This document shows positions 12,801 through 22,734 of a stretch of 64,000 bases of DNA, piece by piece (position 1 is the first letter of the stretch; every line of letters starts with the position of its first letter). The notes under the pieces were generated by a model. It did no database searches and was not told where the DNA came from. It saw only the letters and a list, made by a program, of their open reading frames with translations. Source of the stretch: Uloborus plumipes (lineage: Eukaryota > Arthropoda > Arachnida > Araneae > Uloboridae); NCBI GenBank assembly GCA_038373865.1, contig JAXGGA010006580.1, positions 1 to 64,000 of the forward strand, written 5' to 3'. The position numbers and the translations under genes are program-made.

Positions 12801-15800
12801 AAATCATTCACATAATTTTCAAAAACATAAAGATATTTTTAATGAAACTATTTTCTTTTGTAAATTGGAACCTGAGTGAACTAAAAACACTAGAACTTAC
12901 AATTTGAGAATAATATTAATAATAAATAGAAAATTCGAAGATGCAAAAACTAGGCAATAAAGGATGAAATGCTTCCTCAGGTTCAACCCAGGTATGAAAA
13001 AGAAGCTCTTGCTGAACTTTTTTTTATTCTTTCTAACCTAGTGATTTCTTGTCTGAACTCTGAACAATCAGTTTGGTATGTCTTCAACACAACCCTTTTC
13101 AAAAAGTTCTTGATCTATGCATAAAACAGGAATACGCACAAGCCCTGATTTCAAATCAGAACATGAAATTTGGTATATGGAAGAGCTGAATATAAATCTA
13201 ATGCCTAATCTGAAACAAGCAGCTAAATAATGGCTTCATGCTAGAGGTAGAGAGCTGATGGAGATGTCAAACGAATAACAAAACACAAAGAAAAAGTTTA
13301 CAGGATGGATTTTTAATAATTCAAACGAAATGTCACTACAAATTTTACAACTTACCGTATTTGCCATCACCTTAATTCTTTGAGTGGCAGCTTCATGAGC
13401 ACGGTACAAATCGATTGAACTCGTAACATCAGGATTTAAAATGTTCCCATGTTCATCTCTGACAACTAGATCTAGCCCCAAGAGCCTGAAATAATCAATT
13501 AAGACTATATCAGTTTAAAAAAAAAATAATAAATCAAAAACTTGTTTAGTTCGTAAAATAAAATATCGGGCAGTAAGTAATTACGTTTGCACTGAGAGCA
13601 CATGAGAAAAACCAATAAAGTTACAAAATAAATTTGCAATGAAAATAGCAAACATTTCAGCACTACAGTGAATTCGTAAAAACGGTTAAAACCTTAAACT
13701 GAGTTATGAGCGAAATGAGACAATGTAAATAAAAGCCGAGTTTTATGAGCTTAGAGATTCTACATTCGACATTTTTTTTGTGCAATGTCTTCCACTGGAA
13801 GAAAATTTTAATTACTTTTTTCTTTACCAAAAAAAAAAAAAAAAACATCTTTAACAAAAAGTATGGTTTTGAGTTTGTTGTAACACAAATTTTCAGGATT
13901 TTAAGAGAATGTCTTAAAGTCCACTAATTTTTCAATATAACAGTTTATGCCACAATTGTTTAAATTCGAGAACCATTTTATATTTTTAATTTAATACTTA
14001 CATTTTAAAAAGATTTTATATCCTTCGTAAGTTTCAAAATTATTAATATGTGTCCAAAGTATTTAGAGAAATAGCTCAATAATAAAAAAATCCCTAAAAT
14101 GTGAAGTCTATAAAATTATGTTTGATATCCGATTTTTTAAACTTAGAATGCAAAAATATAGAAGTTATAAGTGCTATATGCCTAAGAAGGCTCTACAATA
14201 TTGGCAAAGAAAAAAATTGTAACTGTACTAACTCAATAAATAGAAAGCAATAAAAATATCTAAGTACTTTTATTAAAGTTAATAATTTCTCCATTTTCCA
14301 GAGTATCTACCCCAAAATTTTTGCAAATAGAAAAAGGACTAAGTGACTACGGTGTAACCATTGAATAGACCGAGGCCTAGGTACCCATAGCTTAGGGGCC
14401 ACCAAATGGCTAGAATTACTGCAGTCTATGGCAGGGTTTAAGCCGAGTTTCAAAGTATTTTAGCAAAAAAGCTAAAATTGGAGAAGAAGCTTTAGCAAAA
14501 TACTAACAGTTAATAAATAGTAAATCTGTTTATTATCTTTCTAACCTAGTCTATATATACTTCATCTCCTGTTGAAAGCAAAATTCAGCTTTTACATCTT
14601 GAAAAAAATAAGTGCATAGTAGGTAATATTTCTTTTTTTTTTTTTACTTTAAAGTAAAAAATTTAGACTTGTAATTCATATTAAAAGAGCACAAGTTTTT
14701 CTTTTTTTAAATCGTTAATAATGCATTTATTGGGGGATTTTATGCGCATTAAGACAATAAATTGTTGAATTTTATAGCATTTTATACATGTTGGCTACGA
14801 TTTGAAATAAGATTAAATTAGATATAACCACATGCTTGCTTCCTCTCTCAGATCGCTCATTGTTTCTTGTTTTTATTATATTGGAGCAAAAAAGTGAAAA
14901 TGGCCTAGCTTCATTTTCGCAATTTAGGTAGTATTTTCGCATTTGGCGAAAAATGCGACCGTGGCGAAAACCCTGGTCTATGACTAATAGTGTAAGTCAA
15001 AGGTTAAAATTGTAAAATTTGAATACAGGGGGCCCCAAAAAAAATATTTGGGGCCCCCAAGTATCTCCGGAGTATCTTAATCCTCCGGAGTATTTTAATC
15101 GGGATCAGCAAATGACGTTACTGCTTCCAAAGCAAAGCTGAATGTTGAAGGCAAATAATAAATTTGATTTATGAAATTCCAGACAGTTATCTTCCAAGTG
15201 TCCAAAACATAGATGTTGAAAGATCGTTTACAAGTTCTGTACAAGATTTTGTAGCCATTGACATAAATAAGGGATTTTTAATACTTAAACTAAACTTACA
15301 ACAATAATTACAAACTAACTACTAACAAATAGTACTTACAAATAAATAACAAGATGCTGTAAGATTCTAAATTTACTTGAAAGGGTTATAAAATATAAAT
15401 TGTTATGAATACAGTCAAACTTTATAGTACCTGATAAACAAACCCAGATAATATAGACGAACTCGCGAACGCCGTTCGCAGAAAACTTTCAAAGTTTGCA
15501 GAAAATTTTTGCATTTTGTTAAAAAAGTTATAAATTTAAGAAGTTTTCTATCTGAAATATGTCTTGATTTTGTTCATTGTGGGGCAGTAGCTTGTTACAT
15601 ACGAAACTGACACATTCATTAATCATGACGGATTGACAACCAACCTCATGGTAGAACCTGCACTTCATACAACTTGATATTTTTGTTGTTGGTAGCACTT
15701 TAGGATTCAGAAGCCCACTTTTTTTTGCAGAAAATTTTAAAGAAATTATTTAAGTTTGCAGACAGTTTTACATTTTATCTAAGTCTGCTAATAAATAATT

Positions 15801-17358
15801 TAAGGTAAACTAAAGTTTTCTTTACAGGTGTTCTCACACACAAGTTACACATTAAAATAAAATCTGAGACCAAATAAAAACAGGAAAATATTTTAAAAGA
15901 TTAGAAATAATGAAGAAGAAATGATTCCACTTACGCATTCCCCATGTCAATTTTTGCAGTAGCTTTTTGCTTTAACTCTTTCAGTTCATCCTTAGAGAGA
16001 AAACAAGACACAAAGATATATTTTATACCTGAAATATCATGATCCATGTATGCCTATCTGCTAATCATACTTAAACTGTATCTTACCACAGGCAACGTTC
16101 CAGACATAATTTTCCGTCGCCAATCGATGAGCTCGAACATCATATTACGAATCACCTCGAAATGATTGTCACGTACCTGAAAGGGGACAAAAAGGGAAAT
16201 GAATTTTACCACTGTAAGAAAAATACATTTTAGCTTGTCAAATTAAGCACTATAAGGCAACTATATTTTTATTAAAAAATTATCTAACTTACAACATAAA
16301 GTTGTTTCCATATTGCGCCCCATTCACGAATAACAGAGGTTATCTCTTGGACAATGGGTGATTCACGAGGAATGATGGCTTCTTGTGGTCTGAAAACATT
16401 AACATAAAGCATGAATTGCAATTAAGCTACAAAAAAAAAAAAAAATGTTCAAAACCTTATTTAATCTGAACACATTTTAAAATTGTTTTATTTTCCTGAT
16501 ATTCATAAGCAATGTTAGAAATAAGCTATTATTAGTCATATTTTGTGACCAAAAGCTTAATTTGACACCAGAAGAATCAAATTTGACACTAAAATATTGT
16601 ATCATATCGAAACTCTTCTTTCCTGACTCATAGTGATTAAGACCGCTGAGTGACCCGAGAATAAATTTATAAAATTAACTTTAAAATGCAACCAGCATTT
16701 TCTTTAAAAATCACTTTTATGTAGTTTACAGATTTTTTTAAGCATGCTACCAACAGGGTTCAGTATTTCAATTTAAAATAGCTTTTAATACAATGAATAC
16801 ATATGTGCTTGATTCATTAAAAATGACACCTAAGTTGCTCATTTTGACGACTAGAAACTTATACTAATATTATTGCGAAAACAAGTTGATTACTCTCAAA
16901 GACATCTTAATTTTCATTGAGAATAAAAAAACAAACAAACAAACGACTTAAAGGGGGATCCTGCTTTAGAAGACTCAAAAATCAATTTTGGGAGAATTTT
17001 TTCAGGATTAAAAAAAGGCAAGTCTAGCACACTTTTTAGTTTCTTTTACTACATGTCTGAACATGGGGGGAAAAAAATTTCAGAGAAAAATATTCACAAG
17101 TAACTAATTTTTATGCTCATTCATGCAACTGCTGCTTTCAACTGGCGAGACAGATGGAGCTCCCCATTTTCATCTGAAACAATAAACAAAAAAAAAAAAA
17201 CACCATTTTAATTTTCATACATTTTTCTTCTATGAGCTAAAAATAACTAAAAAAAAAATAGGAAATTTGAATTTTTTTCTCAGGTTTGGAAAAAAAAAAT
17301 GCTTTCTGTTTGAAAAAAAAAAAAAAACTTGAACTTTCTAAAAGAATTGTTAAGAATT

Positions 17359-17404
<46 letters not shown>

Positions 17405-19763
17405 AGAATGCTTTTAGTTCAAATAGAAGAAAAATGCAGGAAAATTAAAATGGAGTGTGGTTTTTTTTGTTTCAGATGAAAATAACGAGCTCCACTTGTC
17501 CCGCAGAGAAAAAATAGCATTATGAAAATAGCACAAATGAGCATTAAAATCCGTTACATGGGAAGATTTCTCTGAATTTTCCCCCCTCATGTTCAGATAT
17601 GTAATAAAATAATCCAGAATATTCGCTAGACTAGTTTTTTTCTTTTAATACTAAAAAAATTCCCCCAAAAATTGATTTTTTTTTTTTTTTTTTTTGTTTT
17701 GAGTTGTCTAAAGCAAGATCTTCCCTTAACAGTTTTATAGAAGTAGACTGATTTGGCAATTATGATTTTGAAAAAAAGTAAAAGGTTCTTACCCAGTTTT
17801 ATCAATAATAGATTCCTTAACTGAGACATATGACTTCGGAAATACTCCCCAAGAGCTCCTGTTCCTTGTAGAGCAACCATAAAACCATTCTGAAGAAAAT
17901 AAAAATGCACTCAAGAATTAAAAATCGGAGAAAGAATGTACTCATTCTTGAAGTATGCATTAAAAGACATTAAGGACTAAAATAAAAACAATTGCCACTG
18001 TATAGTAGAAACTCGCTACATGCCTGTCATTTAACATTTTCCAGTTAGTCAAAGGGCGCAAATTTAATGCAAATTTCATTGAAAAACAACAAACACCCAC
18101 TTACATTGATTCCTCAAAGCGAGGTGGGATGGCAATTGCGCCACTCCCCCTCATGATAATTCATAAATTAAAGGAAATGACATTTGCATCTGTTTCATAA
18201 CAGGACTGCGGAAAATGGAAATTAGTTTTTTTACCAATTAAAAATTTTGGGATAAAAACACAATACAGTACATTGTTAAATGGCCTGAACCTGTTGACTG
18301 CTGAGCTACGAAAAATTCACTAGTTGAGTTGAACACAGTGCACCTGTCAGCCTGTTTTGCTCCACAGAAGACAAATATAAATATTAATTTTAATATCAGC
18401 ATACGACCTTAAGACCATGCTATATATTGCATTAGAGTGTATCCACTTTCAATGCTTTAATGAAACTGTTAGCTTTATGCGAAACATGGATGGCATCATA
18501 CATCACGTTTTATTGGTGTACTTCCTAATTTAGCATATTCAAGTCTACATCTTGGCATAATGTCAACAAGTTTTTTGAACAACTTTTTTCCAATACCAAA
18601 AGGTTATTATACTCGTATACTTAAAAATAGCCGTATCAATTTCAGAAATTTTGTACTGTTGTCTTTTGAACCGTACAAAAGACAACAGTTCCACTCTTTT
18701 TTTTTTATACAATTCTGTTAAGTCATTTCATGCTTAAATCTCATTAGTTTTTCAACAGGAAAGACGACTAATTGTTTTATGTGATTAAAATGAGAAAAAA
18801 AAAACATAAATTAGGTGTTAATTACCAAGAAAAAGTTGTGCTTTTTTTGTTGACTTTTCAATAGAATAATTGTTTACGCACAAAACAATGTCAATCGTTT
18901 TCATTTAACCATTGTTGCTAAAGCTTAGTGGGAAAAACTGTGCATAGCGCCATTTCTATGACAACAATAAGGGAAAAGTATGGAGAGTGGGAAATTAATT
19001 TGCTGAAAGATGCCAGCTCTCGTTCGTTACACAGGGTTTTATTGTCTGTCATAACAAACAAAACAAAATAATTGTCCCAATAATTTTTTTTTATGCAATG
19101 GAACTGAATGGGTCGGTAGGACTCCAAACATTTTCACCTTCTAAGTTTTGGACCACCCTATTATCAAGAGACAAACACATGAATTGATCAATTTATCACT
19201 TTTTGATTTATCATCACTTTTGAAATTAGAAAAGTGGAGTGGAAAAGTTTAATGCGATTTTAAAAGTACAATGAATTTTCTGTCTGTGAGAAGTGGGTAC
19301 ATTTTTCACACCATAAATTTTTCCAATCAACAGGTAACCAGGACACACCTGTATTCAATAATCACTTCAATAAATAACTTACTAAAGTAACTAAGTATTT
19401 GTAAGGACTATTGAAAACTAAAGGTCTCGAACATTTCTGGACGCAACACTCTCAAGTGTTTACATAATTCTTGAAAGAAAAAGTTTATTTATAATTATGG
19501 AGGGCAATTGTAACAACTAAACTAACAACGTACCTTCATTTTCCTGTTGTATGTATACAGTTTCACCAACTGTAAGATGCAATCTGTGCATTCCATCTTG
19601 TTTAAAATTACAAACCGCTGAAAGGAAAATAGAAGAATTTAATAGAAATGCTAGAATAAGATAACCATGTGAGTAAATGAGTCAAATATTTGTTTAACTT
19701 TGCAAACTTTTTCTTACCAACGCCGTATCTTGTTCTGTCTTTGACATAAGTCCATTTAGTCAT
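783..19763 (-). CDS. DOCK1: DOCK-A family guanine nucleotide exchange factor (DOCK1/2/5, myoblast city), N-terminal 12 coding exons, partial gene
   Basis: DOCK-A proteins bind ELMO through the SH3 and adjacent helical region and activate Rac through DHR-2, driving actin remodelling, cell migration, myoblast fusion and corpse engulfment in the cytoplasm and at the membrane. Twelve exons with GT/AG borders (19718-19763, 19534-19617, 17793-17889, 16293-16389, 16087-16176, 15935-15990, 13356-13485, 11989-12134, 7550-7631, 6087-6150, 941-1033, 783-858) total 1061 nt and join in a single open frame of 353 complete codons. Family-typical stretches seen are [11 protein letters not shown] and GVFPKSYV (SH3), [50 protein letters not shown] and LRRPFGVA. 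The invertebrate family usually has one DOCK-A gene, so this should be the mbc/ced-5 orthologue. DHR-1 and DHR-2 lie beyond the left edge. Introns range from 82 bp to over 5 kb and are full of transposons. No exon carries a stop or frameshift. Confidence 0.95.
941..1033 (-). CDS. DOCK1: DOCK coding exon 11
   Basis: Encodes about residues 298-329. It begins AMEFKEHD and ends [11 protein letters not shown], the conserved stretch ahead of the V/A-MDITD block. Acceptor tag, donor gtaatt (a weak donor). The 5.1-kb intron before it holds a hAT element and a Helitron. Confidence 0.92.
1345..3879. mobile_element. hAT superfamily DNA transposon, non-autonomous, 2.5 kb
   Basis: Flanked by a perfect 8-bp duplication gtgctaag (1337-1344 and 3880-3887). 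Terminal inverted repeats are CAGGGGCGGCTC at the left and CAGTGGCGGCTC (reverse strand) at the right, followed by complementary GGGCCCACC segments further in. An 8-bp duplication with CAG...CTG ends is the hAT hallmark. No transposase frame is visible; the interior is AT-rich with a C-run at 1507 and poly-T tracts. It sits in the DOCK intron between exons 10 and 11. Confidence 0.92.
3888..4127. other. DOCK intron, unannotated
   Basis: AT-rich intron between the hAT element and the Helitron. No exon, conserved frame or clear repeat end was seen. Confidence 0.5.
4128..5388 (-). mobile_element. Helitron remnant with helicase C-terminus and duplicated 5' terminus
   Basis: On the minus strand the element ends ...GCCGGGTCAGCTAG followed by T (plus-strand ctag at 4128), the Helitron CTRR/T end. 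It begins TCTATATATATAAAAGAAAG (plus-strand right edge about 5388), the usual TC start. The 5'-terminal block of about 365 bp is present twice (about 4550-4917 and 5027-5388), separated by about 110 bp. Between the second copy and the 3' end lies a fragment of the PIF1-like helicase. Most of RepHel is gone, so the element is dead. Confidence 0.85.
4286..4553 (-). pseudogene. Helitron PIF1-like helicase, C-terminal fragment, frameshifted
   Basis: The minus-strand translation contains [16 protein letters not shown], then [16 protein letters not shown] and [17 protein letters not shown]. These are the last helicase motifs (N/S-K-x-QGQ-T/S motif V and GQLYVA-SR motif VI region) of Helitron RepHel proteins. 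Near 4333 the frame shifts, after which [10 protein letters not shown] runs to a stop at 4286, as at the end of RepHel. It is broken and far shorter than the usual 1,200-plus residues. Confidence 0.85.
5389..6086. other. DOCK intron, unannotated
   Basis: AT-rich intron between the Helitron and exon 10. No gene, RNA or clear repeat terminus was seen. Confidence 0.45.
6087..6150 (-). CDS. DOCK1: DOCK coding exon 10
   Basis: Encodes about residues 277-298: [20 protein letters not shown] then IG, matching the family's DLGxKDLxRxKIYLxCQIVRxG. Acceptor cag, donor gtacga. The exon is only 64 bp and is easily missed. Confidence 0.93.
6305..6740. mobile_element. Foldback (inverted-repeat) element
   Basis: Two arms of about 175 bp are near-perfect reverse complements: the left contains AACCAACTTCAAAAACGCAG and the right GAAGTTGGTTTTACTTTTTT. 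They extend symmetrically through gctctaaaaagtaaaaaata and the caccatcgatactacttt segment, with a central spacer of about 90 bp. The inner arm sequence is shared with elements at 42055-42480 and 60063-60522, which makes a family. It lies in a DOCK intron. Confidence 0.8.
7151..7236 (-). repeat. tRNA-like sequence, probably a tRNA-derived SINE or pseudo-tRNA
   Basis: The reverse strand reads like a tRNA: a D-arm-like part tagagtggctttacggtaaa, an anticodon-arm-like hairpin gctct...agagc, and a B-box-like cagttcgatcc. The acceptor and T stems do not pair cleanly, so I do not call a functional tRNA. It lies in a DOCK intron. Confidence 0.45.
7550..7631 (-). CDS. DOCK1: DOCK coding exon 9
   Basis: Encodes about residues 249-276: [12 protein letters not shown] and LNNLRVLFT, matching the family's SENYLVRW...LNNLxxxFT. 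Acceptor tag, donor gtaagt. The 4.4-kb intron before it holds the hAT element at 9072-11850. Confidence 0.94.
7632..9063. other. DOCK intron, unannotated
   Basis: AT-rich intron between exon 9 and the hAT element. There is a loosely repetitive stretch at 8180-8500 in which variants of a motif like gaacattttgaaaacaatgc recur, suggesting an old tandem repeat. No coding potential was recognised. Confidence 0.4.
9072..11850. mobile_element. hAT superfamily DNA transposon, non-autonomous, 2.8 kb
   Basis: A perfect 8-bp duplication gtttagtc lies at 9064-9071 and 11851-11858. The left end is CAGGGGTTTCCAAAGTGGTC and the right end (reverse strand) CAGGGGTTCCCAAACTTTTT; both are followed by repeated ggggtccacgag motifs within 120 bp of each terminus. 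No transposase frame was recognised. It contains a tandem repeat (9550-10110) and sits in the intron between DOCK exons 8 and 9. Confidence 0.93.
9550..10110. repeat. Imperfect tandem repeat, about four units of 140-150 bp
   Basis: Units start near 9560, 9709, 9850 and 9998, each opening with a variant of cagtccgatttgaataaact. Each continues through a poly-T, a gaaaagatctyggc motif, cattcccatattt, and a second half gatttgaacaattttttgtt with caacattgaaccattcaaac. The array lies inside the hAT element. Confidence 0.8.
11989..12134 (-). CDS. DOCK1: DOCK coding exon 8
   Basis: Encodes about residues 201-249, including [20 protein letters not shown], one of the most conserved stretches of the DOCK N-terminal half. 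Acceptor cag, donor gtaaga; it leaves with two bases of a serine codon completed by exon 9. Confidence 0.96.
12135..13355. other. DOCK intron 7, unannotated
   Basis: AT-rich intron between exons 7 and 8. Nothing beyond low-complexity A/T tracts was recognised. Confidence 0.4.
13356..13485 (-). CDS. DOCK1: DOCK coding exon 7
   Basis: Encodes about residues 157-200, with [18 protein letters not shown] and then YRAHEAAT. The LDLVVRD-x-GNILDP stretch is diagnostic for DOCK-A against DOCK-B. Donor gtaagt. Confidence 0.96.
14432..14975. mobile_element. Small hAT-type element (MITE), 544 bp
   Basis: Ends are CAGGGTTT on the left and AACCCTG on the right, with flanks gtctatgg (14424-14431) and gtctatga (14976-14983), a 7-of-8 match for an 8-bp duplication. 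The interior near the right end reads gaaaaatgcgaccgtggcga, a common hAT subterminal style. It lies in the intron between DOCK exons 6 and 7, inside a GC-richer patch (14380-15070) that may be a second, older element. Confidence 0.75.
14984..15934. other. DOCK intron with GGGGCCCC-type repeat fragment
   Basis: At 15028-15060 a hairpin-like pair, gggggccccaaaaaaaatat and tttggggcccccaa, marks a decayed DNA-transposon end. It is followed by a duplicated ctccggagtatyttaat. The remainder shows nothing recognisable. Confidence 0.4.
15935..15990 (-). CDS. DOCK1: DOCK coding exon 6
   Basis: Encodes about residues 139-157: [18 protein letters not shown], the conserved helix before the LDLVVRD motif. 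Acceptor aag, donor gtaagt; it leaves with two bases of an alanine codon. Confidence 0.93.
16087..16176 (-). CDS. DOCK1: DOCK coding exon 5
   Basis: Thirty codons (about residues 109-138), phase 0 at both ends, ending [11 protein letters not shown]. This corresponds to the family's segment ending in W-R-x-x-I-x-S-G-T-L-P. Only 116 bp of intron separates it from exon 4. Confidence 0.95.
16293..16389 (-). CDS. DOCK1: DOCK coding exon 4 (helical region after SH3)
   Basis: Encodes about residues 76-108: a short linker, then [19 protein letters not shown] and QLYV, the well-conserved start of the DOCK N-terminal helical region. Donor gtaagt after phase 0. Confidence 0.95.
16390..16951. other. DOCK intron, unannotated
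   Basis: AT-rich intron upstream (in gene order) of exon 4. No repeat terminus or coding sequence was recognised. Confidence 0.4.
16952..17725. mobile_element. Long inverted-repeat (foldback) element flanked by TTAA
   Basis: Two arms of about 380 bp are imperfect reverse complements around a poly-T of about 44 nt (17360-17403). Outer ends are AGGGGGATCCTGCTTTAGA on the left and GGGAAGATCTTGCTTTAGA on the right (reverse strand). Both ends abut TTAA (16948-16951 and 17726-17729), a duplication typical of piggyBac-type elements, although the terminal bases are not canonical piggyBac. It lies in the intron between DOCK exons 3 and 4, so the transcript could fold back. Confidence 0.7.
17793..17889 (-). 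CDS. DOCK1: DOCK coding exon 3 (SH3, second half)
   Basis: Encodes about residues 44-76. It contains the SH3 EEWFYG and WGVFPKSYV motifs (conserved W for ligand binding, P and Y of the binding groove), then the VSVKE linker. Acceptor cag, donor gtaaga. Confidence 0.96.
17890..19533. other. DOCK intron 2 with a hairpin and a lone transposon-like end
   Basis: Contains a 14-bp perfect stem with a 7-nt loop at 18655-18689 and, at 19141-19161, aagttttggaccacccta, which resembles a Tc1/mariner terminus (TAGGGTGGTCCAAAA on the reverse strand) without a partner. Otherwise AT-rich and unannotated. Confidence 0.4.
18655..18689. other. Perfect hairpin
   Basis: The arms actgttgtcttttg and caaaagacaacagt pair over 14 bp around a 7-nt loop (aaccgta). 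It lies in an intron; it is too short for a transposon and is not flanked by clear terminator-like features. Confidence 0.7.
19534..19617 (-). CDS. DOCK1: DOCK coding exon 2 (SH3, first half)
   Basis: Encodes about residues 16-43, the first strands of the SH3 domain ([18 protein letters not shown]). Acceptor cag, donor gtacgt. It enters with two bases of a codon and leaves with one. Confidence 0.95.
19718..19763 (-). CDS. DOCK1: DOCK coding exon 1 (start codon)
   Basis: Encodes residues 1-15 plus one base ([15 protein letters not shown]). The ATG at 19763 has a purine at -3. The W and the YGV before the SH3 domain match the family's N-terminus. The donor is TTG/gtaaga. The last base joins CG of the next exon to make alanine (YGVAV), which fixes the phase. 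Any 5' untranslated exon upstream was not recognised. Confidence 0.93.
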
Positions 19764-22420
19764 GTCGAAATGATGCTTTTTAAATCAACATATTTAAAAC
19801 ACAAAGAGATAAAATTAAATAAAAAATATTAGCATTTAACTTTCTACTGTCTCAAAATTTCATTTGTAAATAAATATTTTTTCTCACGGAGCCACGGTTG
19901 CCATTCGTCGGAAAAGAAAAAAAAGTTTAAATTTTGATTTCCGTTTGAAACAGGATGTTGAGCCTACGAATGGCAGCAGTACATTTATTTAGTGCTTTTC
20001 GCATAGCAACGGAGCATGGCAACCGTTCCTGGTGGACAAGCAACTCCATGTTTGCCGTATGTGTAGTATGGTATTGCGAGTGCGCAGTTGTTTTTTAGCC
20101 TTTTTTAAAGTGTTAAATGTATTCTGAGGCTTGTGAAAGCCTTCACAACAAAGCAAACAGAAGATACATTAATAAAATCAAGATTATTAACATTTAGGAT
20201 CCCTATTTATTAAGTAAAAATGAATTTTAAACTGATATGCGTTTAAATTGCAGTACAAATACAAAGAAAGAAAAAAAAAGGATCCATAGCTCCCCAGTTT
20301 ATGAATGTTTAATGCATTAAGAACAATCAAATCCTATCAAAACAAGCATATTATCAGCAGTATCTAGTTTTATCGAATATTCAAACGACATTCCCAATAA
20401 AATAAGAAACGAATGTAAAACTTGTACATGTTTTGCCACTTGCTTCGTTAGCATATTTATTTTACAGAATTTCGCTTTTGTTCTGCATTTTTAATGTCGG
20501 TGGTCATTTTTCAAAACAGATATTTTTCTTAAGTACTGAGCTATTTTTTGTATCATATGGAACCTGACAGCAATTAAATATAATCAACACGTGCAGGAGG
20601 GTTTAACTCTTCAAGCTTCTCTACATCTGAATTTATATAATACCGAATATATATGTATATTTTAGAAGAAAGATGGTGGAAAAATGAAAAAAAAAAGCGA
20701 ACAGTTCCCGATGGCTACTCTTTTTAATTGACTAGAGTTTCTTCTAGCTTTAGATTAGAATAGCTTTCAGGACTCCCTTAAAAGAAGACAATGGTGGTAT
20801 AAATATGCATTCAGGTAAGCTGCTGTACATTTATTTACATTCGATATGGTAAGCTCTTGCTCATCGTTTAAGTTTTCTTTTTATATGTGTAGTTAATTGC
20901 TCTGTAATGATTAAATTTATTTCGAAACTAATTTTCCATACACTTTTCTTGTCCCTCCCTTAAGGCTTCTCTTCACACAGAGTCTGAAAGCTTCAGATCC
21001 AATGTTAACCTACGGGAAAAATTGACTAAAGGTTTTACAACTTCCTTTTAAGTTTTTGACTCCGATTTTTTTTTCGAGTATTTTTCAAGCCTATTTCCGA
21101 GTCTTGTATTTGCTACTTTTTTGAAATTTGCATTTCTCGATTTTTTAAAAATCGTGAAAAAATGAATTTCGTCAAAAACAAGGTACTGTTGCACATTTCG
21201 CTCAATAAAAAGTTAGCAAATCATGCTATCGAAATTTTAACTTGTAGCAGACACGCAAAACATTTTCAGCTTTCTCCCGAGACTTCGTTTGTGAAAATGC
21301 GACCAATTTTTAAATCAAAACAGGACGCCAATTATTGAAAATATTTCCAAAAAAAGCTCACTTTCTTCCTTAGCCCCGCCTTCCATCGGATTCTCTTCTT
21401 GTCGAGGGGAAACGGGGAAACCTCTGAGGGGGTGTGAAGATTTACAACTACCCATTAGCCCCCCCTGACTCTTACTCTTACCGGGTGGTTCCACTTCTCT
21501 CTTTTCCTAAGGCTTTATTCAAGAATGAATGCTCCTGCTTTTGAAAATGAATCCACATGTTAGTTGGCAAACATCTGCATAGCTCAGTTCGTGTTCAGAA
21601 ACGAAATAGTATGTATAGTATTCAGAGACTATTTCCAAGTCAAAATATTTATTCGCAATTTGATGAACGTTGTTACAATGTTGTCGAATGCAAAATATTG
21701 ACATTTTTTCCCTTCCAGTATGTAGAAACATGTTTTTTTTTTTTAATAAAAATAACAAATACGCAAATTAAATTACACGTGTTTCAATGTTACAAAGAAC
21801 TCACTCTGTACTCTACAATTATATAAACCATTCTCTGATAACTTTTACGTAAAAGCAATAGAGGAAAATCTAACTCAAATATATTTTAAATTTAAACGAT
21901 CGTGTAATGTGCGTGATGAGTTAACGTCTGTATAAATATAAGATTACTCAATTTCAATGTTTATCTTTCCTTCTGCTTCTGAAAATCAATTTTGTTTGAA
22001 TTTGTTCTTGTTCCTACGATCAACAAACTGAAGGAAATAGAGAAAAAGCGACTTCAAAAATATTTTGCGTTTTTTGTTACGATTGGTAAGCGGTAGGCCG
22101 ATTTCAATAATTTGTATCAATGAAACTCGAATGAGTCTTGTAAGTTATTAATAAGTTACTAATTAGATTAGGAGTTCACTGGCCCAAAGCTCATAACTTT
22201 GCGCGTTGGTAAAGCTGTTTTATTTAATTTTGAAACGCGAGTATTAGTCAGTTTCTTCAAGGTCGAGTTATCGAAAAGAGGGGCGAGCGTGGCAATCGCC
22301 CCAGGTGCCGAGGCATAATAAGACGCCAGAAATTGAGATTTTGCTAAATTTACAATTTAGAATTTTTTTACATAATTGCACTTTTTATCAAAATTATTTT
22401 TAAAAGTGATGATAAACAGT
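19764..22420. other. Region upstream of the DOCK start codon
   Basis: The DOCK 5' untranslated sequence and promoter should lie in or beyond this region, but I could not identify an upstream exon, a TATA box at a sensible distance or a CpG-rich block. A somewhat GC-richer stretch at 19880-20090 and another at 21365-21500 stand out. No conserved protein was found in any frame. Confidence 0.35.
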
Positions 22421-22424
22421 AAAC

Positions 22425-22650
22425 TCCCTATTATCAGCGGAATTAAAAAAAATGAAAGTGCGCTATTAGTCGTGTTTGGCTATTCAAAATACTTTTTAGA
22501 TTCAGTGTTGTCATTTTTATCTACGATTTAAATGAATGCTTTACGTTATTCACTTTTTTTTTTTAGCTTTTACATAAATTAATATCGTTTTTTACCTATT
22601 GTTCGATTATCCGCGTATTCGCTTATCCGCGGTTACCGGGCCACCATTAT
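22425..22650. mobile_element. Possible pogo/Tigger-like MITE
   Basis: The left side reads cagtaaactccctattatca and the right gattatccgcgtattcgctt followed by atccgcggttaccgg. The GATTATCCGCG style resembles termini of pogo-type Tc1/mariner elements. I could not define exact ends or a clean TA pair, so this is tentative. Confidence 0.35.
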
Positions 22651-22734
22651 ATTTTCAATAATATCGATGTTCATGTTCACACACTTGCTCTAACTCATGG
22701 TTTTGTTTTTTCGAGGAAGACAGGGGGGGGGGGG

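Noticed and set aside
21519..21826. Opposed 79- and 89-codon frames upstream of DOCK
   Set aside because: Neither shows a known motif; could be chance in AT-rich DNA.
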